Under the pieces are notes generated by a model that was given only the letters and a program-made list of their open reading frames with translations, was not told the origin of the DNA and did not search any database. A stretch of DNA of 64,000 nt from Campylobacterota bacterium (GTDB taxonomy: Bacteria; Campylobacterota; Campylobacteria; Campylobacterales; Nitratiruptoraceae): contig JAADDW010000019.1 in the NCBI GenBank assembly GCA_013153715.1, positions 1 to 64,000 of the forward strand, in the 5' to 3' direction. Position 1 is the stretch's first letter, and each line of letters opens with the position of its first letter. The position numbers and the translations under genes are program-made. Positions 55,625 through 64,000 of the stretch are shown in pieces.

Positions 55625-57220
55625 TTAAGAGACTCTTTTGAAATCTAGATACAGCACTCCATTATCTTTCCACAGAGTAGAGTGGGCCTGGAAATCTCTA
55701 TCCTCTTCGGGATAATCCCTCCGATAGTGGGCTCCCCTACTCTCTCTGCGCCCCTTCATAGCCGTGAGGGCCGCCTCTGCCACATCCAACATGTTCCTAT
55801 ACTCCAGGAAGGCGACAAGATCTGTATTGTAGAGACGGCTTCCATCTCCTATCCCCTTGGAGGGGAGCTCTTCTTGGCACTGTCTGACCTTTGCAAGGGC
55901 TCCATCCAACTCCCCCTCCTCCCGAACAATTCCCCCTTTTCTATAGAGAAGCTCCTGAACCTCTCCCATCTCCCGATAGATACTCTCTCCTTCTCCGGAG
56001 CGGGCTAAAAGGGTTTCGATGAGGTGGCGATCCCTTTCGGTCTCTTCATACTCTCTCTCACCTCCAGATCCTTCGACCTCACTTGCCCTCTCTCCTGCCC
56101 TTCTCCCGAAGACGACACCCTCCATGAGAGAGTTTCCTCCCAACCTGTTGGCTCCGTGGACCCCTGTGCTGGCAACCTCCCCAACTCCAAAAAGGTTGGG
56201 AATGGAGCTCCTCAACTCCAAGTCAACCTCTATTCCTCCCATCGTATAATGGGCTACAGGTCTTATCGGAATAGGCTCCTTCAAGGGGTCCACACCCCCA
56301 TGGAGACGGGCTAACCGATACTCCTGGGGGAGTTCGGAGAGTATAAAATCCTCTCCGAGATGGGTTATATCGAGATAGACCTTCTTACCCATCTCCAGCT
56401 GTTCATAGATCGCCCTGGCCAGCCGATCCCTAGTTGTGAGCTCATCGACAAACCGCTCCCCATCTCCATTGATAATCTTCCCTCCAGCTCCTCGGGCCGC
56501 CTCAGAGATGAGGAGGGAGTTCTGGACGAGGGCGGTAGGATGAAACTGGACAAACTCCATATCCCGCAACTTTGCCCCAGCCCTGAGGACAGCGGCTATT
56601 CCATCTCCCACCATACCGTGGCTGTTTGTACTGAATTTTCCATAGATCCCGGCATACCCTCCAGTAGCCACCACAACAGCCGAACCGAGGAGCTGGCGGA
56701 CCGATCCCTCTCCAATATCGAGGAGAGTTACCCCCCTGGCCTCTCCCCCCTCAACGATACAGCTGAGGAGAAAGTGGTTATTGAGAAAGTGGACCCCCCT
56801 CTTTCGGGCATGATCGTAGAGGGTATGGAGCAGTTTGAGCCCCGTATAGTCCTGGGCGTAACAGGCCCGGGCTACGGGAACACCCCCCAATCTCCTCTGG
56901 GCGATTCTATTCCCATGGCGACTGAAGGGCATACCCAGCCTCTCCAGCCACTGGATGGCCTCAATACTGCGGTGTGCAAGGAGATGGACCGCCTCCCTCT
57001 CTCCGATCCCCTTTCCAGCTTTGAGGGTATCTTCCTCGTACCGCTCCGGACTATCTCCAGGAGAGAGGGGGGCGTTCATACCCCCTTGAGCCATGGCTGT
57101 CTGGGCCTGGGTCGGGTATCCTTTGGCCACGACGACCACCCTCCGCCCCAACTCTCTCCCCCGAATGGCGGCACTCAGTCCGGCGACACCGCTCCCGACG
57201 ACGATGAGGTCCCAAATCAT
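55625..57220 (-). CDS. Fumarate reductase/succinate dehydrogenase flavoprotein, no covalent-FAD His
   Basis: 531 residues. FAD fold VVGSGVAGLSAAI, GMVGDG, and C-terminal ESRGAHYRRDYP, which is the SdhA/FrdA hallmark. The substrate site is intact: HPTAL, SEAARGAGG, TTRDRLARAI, VAHYTMGGI and ANRLGGNSLME. The covalent-FAD site of E. coli FrdA (YPMRSHTVAAEGG) reads YPTQAQTAMAQGG here, with Gln40 at the His. FAD is then predicted to be non-covalent. No Tat signal, so cytoplasmic. It overlaps the glycine-zipper lipoprotein gene by four bases; the frdB-like gene follows after 63 bases. Confidence 0.88.
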   Translation of the reverse strand: MIWDLIVVGSGVAGLSAAIRGRELGRRVVVVAKGYPTQAQTAMAQGGMNAPLSPGDSPERYEEDTLKAGKGIGEREAVHLLAHRSIEAIQWLERLGMPFSRHGNRIAQRRLGGVPVARACYAQDYTGLKLLHTLYDHARKRGVHFLNNHFLLSCIVEGGEARGVTLLDIGEGSVRQLLGSAVVVATGGYAGIYGKFSTNSHGMVGDGIAAVLRAGAKLRDMEFVQFHPTALVQNSLLISEAARGAGGKIINGDGERFVDELTTRDRLARAIYEQLEMGKKVYLDITHLGEDFILSELPQEYRLARLHGGVDPLKEPIPIRPVAHYTMGGIEVDLELRSSIPNLFGVGEVASTGVHGANRLGGNSLMEGVVFGRRAGERASEVEGSGGEREYEETERDRHLIETLLARSGEGESIYREMGEVQELLYRKGGIVREEGELDGALAKVRQCQEELPSKGIGDGSRLYNTDLVAFLEYRNMLDVAEAALTAMKGRRESRGAHYRRDYPEEDRDFQAHSTLWKDNGVLYLDFKRVS

Positions 57221-57648
57221 TGGAGAACAATATCGATGATCTTATTGCCGTCCAGTATGAGTTTCACCCGATCTCCGGCCCTGAAATAGTGGGTCCTGTC
57301 AGTTTTGATAACGGTGGTGATAACCCGTCCATCTTCCAGTCTGATTCTCAATTGCTGGCCCTCTGTAGCTGTATTGGCACCCAGAAGGGAGCCCAAGAGC
57401 CCCCCTCCGACAGCGGCCGCCACATTTCCTTTCCCCTTTCCGAACTGGGACCCTATAATCAACCCTATGATCCCTCCTACAGCGGCTCCTCCCTCTCCGG
57501 CCTTGATCGTCACCCTCTGGGCCTCTAGAACAGTTCCGTATCGGGTCTCGTAGATCCGATTAGTGTCGGAAAATGTGTAGCCCCGGGAGGCACATCCACT
57601 GAAGAAGATGAGAAGCAGGGTAAAGATGAGATAGAGAGAGGTTCTCAT
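57217..57648 (-). CDS. Glycine-zipper outer-membrane lipoprotein (SlyB-like)
   Basis: 143 residues with a lipobox (LLLIFFSGCAS). Then GEGGAAVGGIIGLIIGSQFG and GNVAAAVGGGLLGSLLGAN form the 2TM glycine-zipper of SlyB/Pcp-like proteins, and the C-terminus is a small beta domain (QQLRIRLEDGRVITTVIK, RAGDRVKLIL). Such lipoproteins stabilise the outer membrane. Start and stop overlap with queF and frdA by four bases each. Confidence 0.88.
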   Translation of the reverse strand: MRTSLYLIFTLLLIFFSGCASRGYTFSDTNRIYETRYGTVLEAQRVTIKAGEGGAAVGGIIGLIIGSQFGKGKGNVAAAVGGGLLGSLLGANTATEGQQLRIRLEDGRVITTVIKTDRTHYFRAGDRVKLILDGNKIIDIVLQ

Positions 57649-58036
57649 GGAGTCTCCTTTACAAATCTATCGCTATCGATCTCTATGACGGTATGAACAT
57701 TCCCCCGGGGGTTGAAATCGGCAGTCAGTCGGAGCCACCGGGGTTTGAGTTTTTCGTAGAGGGTGGTAAAGACCTCATTGGCACTATCCTCATGGGAGAT
57801 ATACCGGTTGCGGAAGGAGTTAATGTAGAGTTTGAGAGCCTTCAGCTCAACCACATATCTCTCCGGAATGTACTCCACCGTAAAAGTGGCATAGTCTGGA
57901 TAGCCGCTCCGGGGACAGAGACAGCTGAACTCCGGAAGGGTGATAGTGATCTTGTAGGGACGGCTGTTGTTGTTGGGCCAGACCTCCAGATCCTTCTCCG
58001 GATTGAATTCGGTTATCTCCTTCTCTCCGTACCGCA

Positions 58037-58037
<1 letters not shown>
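57645..58037 (-). CDS. queF: NADPH-dependent preQ0 reductase QueF
   Basis: 130 residues, the short form of QueF. FSCLCPRSGYPDYATF with the catalytic Cys, LKLYINSFRNRYISHED with the ESKSLKLYL-type motif and FNPRGNVHTVIEID. It reduces preQ0 to preQ1 in queuosine synthesis. It overlaps the GGDEF-EAL gene stop by one base. Confidence 0.94.
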
Positions 58038-62896
<4,859 letters not shown>

Positions 62897-62929
62897 TCTC
62901 TTCTCCCCAAATGAACTTTTTTTTATTCT

Positions 62930-63082
62930 AATCTTTTTCCCTTTATTATTATATAAATATATTAGTAGTAGTAGTAGTTTCCTGTGAATTGTGTGAAAAA
63001 TTAGCGCCGAAGCCGATTTTTTGGGAAAAGTCGATGTGAAAATTTATGTGAATAACTTCGAAGTTATTCACATTTATTCACA
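62930..63082. other. Replication-origin-like region (DnaA boxes and TAG repeat)
   Basis: An AT-rich tract (TTTATTATTATATAAATATA, 62942-62961) is followed by five TAG trinucleotides in a row (62963-62977), which match the DnaA-trio element of bacterial unwinding regions. To the right come motifs related to the DnaA box TTATNCACA: TGTGAATTG (62983-62991), TGTGAAAAA (62992-63000), TGTGAAAAT (63035-63043), TGTGAATAA (63047-63055), TTATTCACA (63064-63072) and TTATTCACA (63074-63082). Two of them form a 26-base palindrome (63047-63072). The last boxes lie inside the dnaA stop region. Known: Campylobacterota origins lie around dnaA, so this is a likely oriC. Confidence 0.8.
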
Positions 63083-64000
63083 TTGCTCTTGACCTTGTGC
63101 TCCAGTTCTTCTATCATGAGTCTGAATTTTGGGTCCTTTTTGATCTGCTCTTTCACCTTTTTCATAGCGTGGCTCACAGAGGTGTGATCTTTCATTCCAA
63201 AGAATTGGGCTAGGGCGGGCATAGAGTTGGGAGTTAAATTGCGGGCCAGGTAGATCACAATACGGCGGGCGCTCACAACCCTTCGACTTCGGCTCTTACT
63301 CCTGATCTCGCTGGGTTTGATATTGAGTTCAGCCGCTACAATCTGGACAATATCTTTGAGCTGGATACTTTTCTGCCACTCCTTCCGCTGTTCCGATATG
63401 ACGCTCTTGACCAGATCGAGTGTGATCTTCTGGTTGACAAGGGTGGAGTAGGCGTTGAGTTTATTGATAACTCCTTCAATCTCCCGAATGTTACTATCCA
63501 TATTGGTAGCAATATAGTTGATAATCTCGTTATCCAGCTCTATTTTGTTGAGTTCGCACTTCTTTTTGATAATGGCTATCTTCGTCTCCAGCTCTGGAGG
63601 TTGAATATCTGCAATCAATCCCCACTCGAAGCGGCTCTTCAATCTATCTTCCAGTCCCACAATCTCTTTGGGATGTTTATCACTTGTGAGGACTATCTGT
63701 TTCTCGGCATTGTGGAGCTCATTGAATGTGTGGAAAAACTCCTCCTGGGTCCTCTCCTTCCCACTGAGGAATTGGACATCGTCTATGAGGAGAATGTCGC
63801 ACTCCCGATACTTATCCCGGAACCGCTCGATGGTCTGATTTCTCAGATGGTCGGTAAAATCGTTCATGAACTGTTCGATTGTTACATAGATAACGACCCG
63901 TCCCCTCTGGAGGTTATAATTGCCGATTGCATGGAGGAGATGGGTCTTCCCGAGCCCCACACCTCCATAGATGAAGAGGGGGTTATAGACTTTCCCGGGC
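63064..64000 (-). CDS. dnaA: Chromosomal replication initiator DnaA (5' end outside window)
   Basis: 311 C-terminal residues; the gene continues past the right edge. Reads PGKVYNPLFIYGGVGLGKTH with the Walker A, LLIDDVQFL (Walker B), and domain IV SRRVVSARRIVIYLARNL, DHTSVSHAMKKV. It melts oriC and loads the helicase. The track start at 63960 is internal. Confidence 0.97.
   Translation of the reverse strand, partial: PGKVYNPLFIYGGVGLGKTHLLHAIGNYNLQRGRVVIYVTIEQFMNDFTDHLRNQTIERFRDKYRECDILLIDDVQFLSGKERTQEEFFHTFNELHNAEKQIVLTSDKHPKEIVGLEDRLKSRFEWGLIADIQPPELETKIAIIKKKCELNKIELDNEIINYIATNMDSNIREIEGVINKLNAYSTLVNQKITLDLVKSVISEQRKEWQKSIQLKDIVQIVAAELNIKPSEIRSKSRSRRVVSARRIVIYLARNLTPNSMPALAQFFGMKDHTSVSHAMKKVKEQIKKDPKFRLMIEELEHKVKSNVNKCE

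Noticed and set aside
55625-57220. L-aspartate oxidase (NadB) instead of FrdA/SdhA
   Set aside because: Length and non-covalent FAD fit NadB, but the ESRGAHYRRDYP end, NRLGGNSL and the neighbouring Fe-S subunit fit fumarate reductase/succinate dehydrogenase better.

Overview
The window looks like part of the chromosome of a member of the Campylobacterota (Epsilonproteobacteria), probably a chemolithotroph of the Sulfurovum/Nitratifractor/Nitratiruptor kind. The gene order dnaA-dnaN-gyrB, RNase J after rsmA, a Campylobacterota-style short purine-nucleoside phosphorylase, hisF-nth order, NosL-type proteins and many conserved but unnamed epsilonproteobacterial proteins point that way. I infer this from protein families only; no rRNA is present. 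The right edge is the replication origin: dnaA (cut by the window), an AT-rich origin-like region, dnaN and gyrB, all on the minus strand.

Left end (1-6080): the tail of a cytochrome c peroxidase, then a defence island. A plus-strand operon encodes a glycine-rich membrane/coiled-coil protein, a small coiled-coil protein and a CARF-HEPN (Csx1/TM1812-like) RNase. It converges on a minus-strand adaptation operon holding an intact cas1, a shorter Cas1-like gene without the usual Glu and His ligands, and two different cas2 genes. Divergent from cas1 is a consensus sigma-70 promoter (TTGACA-N17-TATAAT) and a short CRISPR array with three good repeats and one decayed terminal repeat. No Cas10 or other effector complex lies in the window. 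This dual Cas1/dual Cas2 module, and the membrane protein paired with a CARF-HEPN protein, are the most novel-looking items here.

Region 6.3-17.6 kb: an iron-related cluster (NifU-like scaffold, ferritin-like protein, outer-membrane proteins, exbB-exbD-tonB), then a NosL-rich cluster (tandem NosL protein, a possibly broken ORF, a MacB/LolD-like ABC transporter, a polytopic membrane protein, a NosL lipoprotein), then groES-groEL behind a CIRCE-like HrcA operator.

Region 17.6-34 kb: an AsmA-like protein with three ~177-residue repeats, a two-component pair, tRNA-Met, small ORFs, serB, a MetF-like reductase, msrB, a macrodomain protein, and a class Ia nrdA interrupted by an intein placed directly before the thiyl-radical cysteine; the homing endonuclease in the intein looks decayed. 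purB follows upstream.

Region 34-49 kb: housekeeping RNA and nucleotide genes (rlmN, hisF, nth, rsmA, RNase J, kdsD, pseudouridine synthases), a glnK-amtB pair, a divergent NtrC-like protein, pgeF, a glycosidase-like secreted protein and dtd.

Region 49-54 kb: a cluster of stress-type and archaeal-type genes (Prx6 peroxiredoxin with an extra coiled-coil start, DUF505, HdeD, a DUF1931 histone-fold protein, YfdX).

Region 54-64 kb: a long, tightly overlapping minus-strand gene train gyrB, a degenerate GGDEF-EAL protein, queF, a glycine-zipper lipoprotein, frdA/sdhA-like, frdB/sdhB-like and a Crp/Fnr regulator. The flavoprotein lacks the histidine that normally binds FAD covalently and no membrane anchor is encoded nearby.
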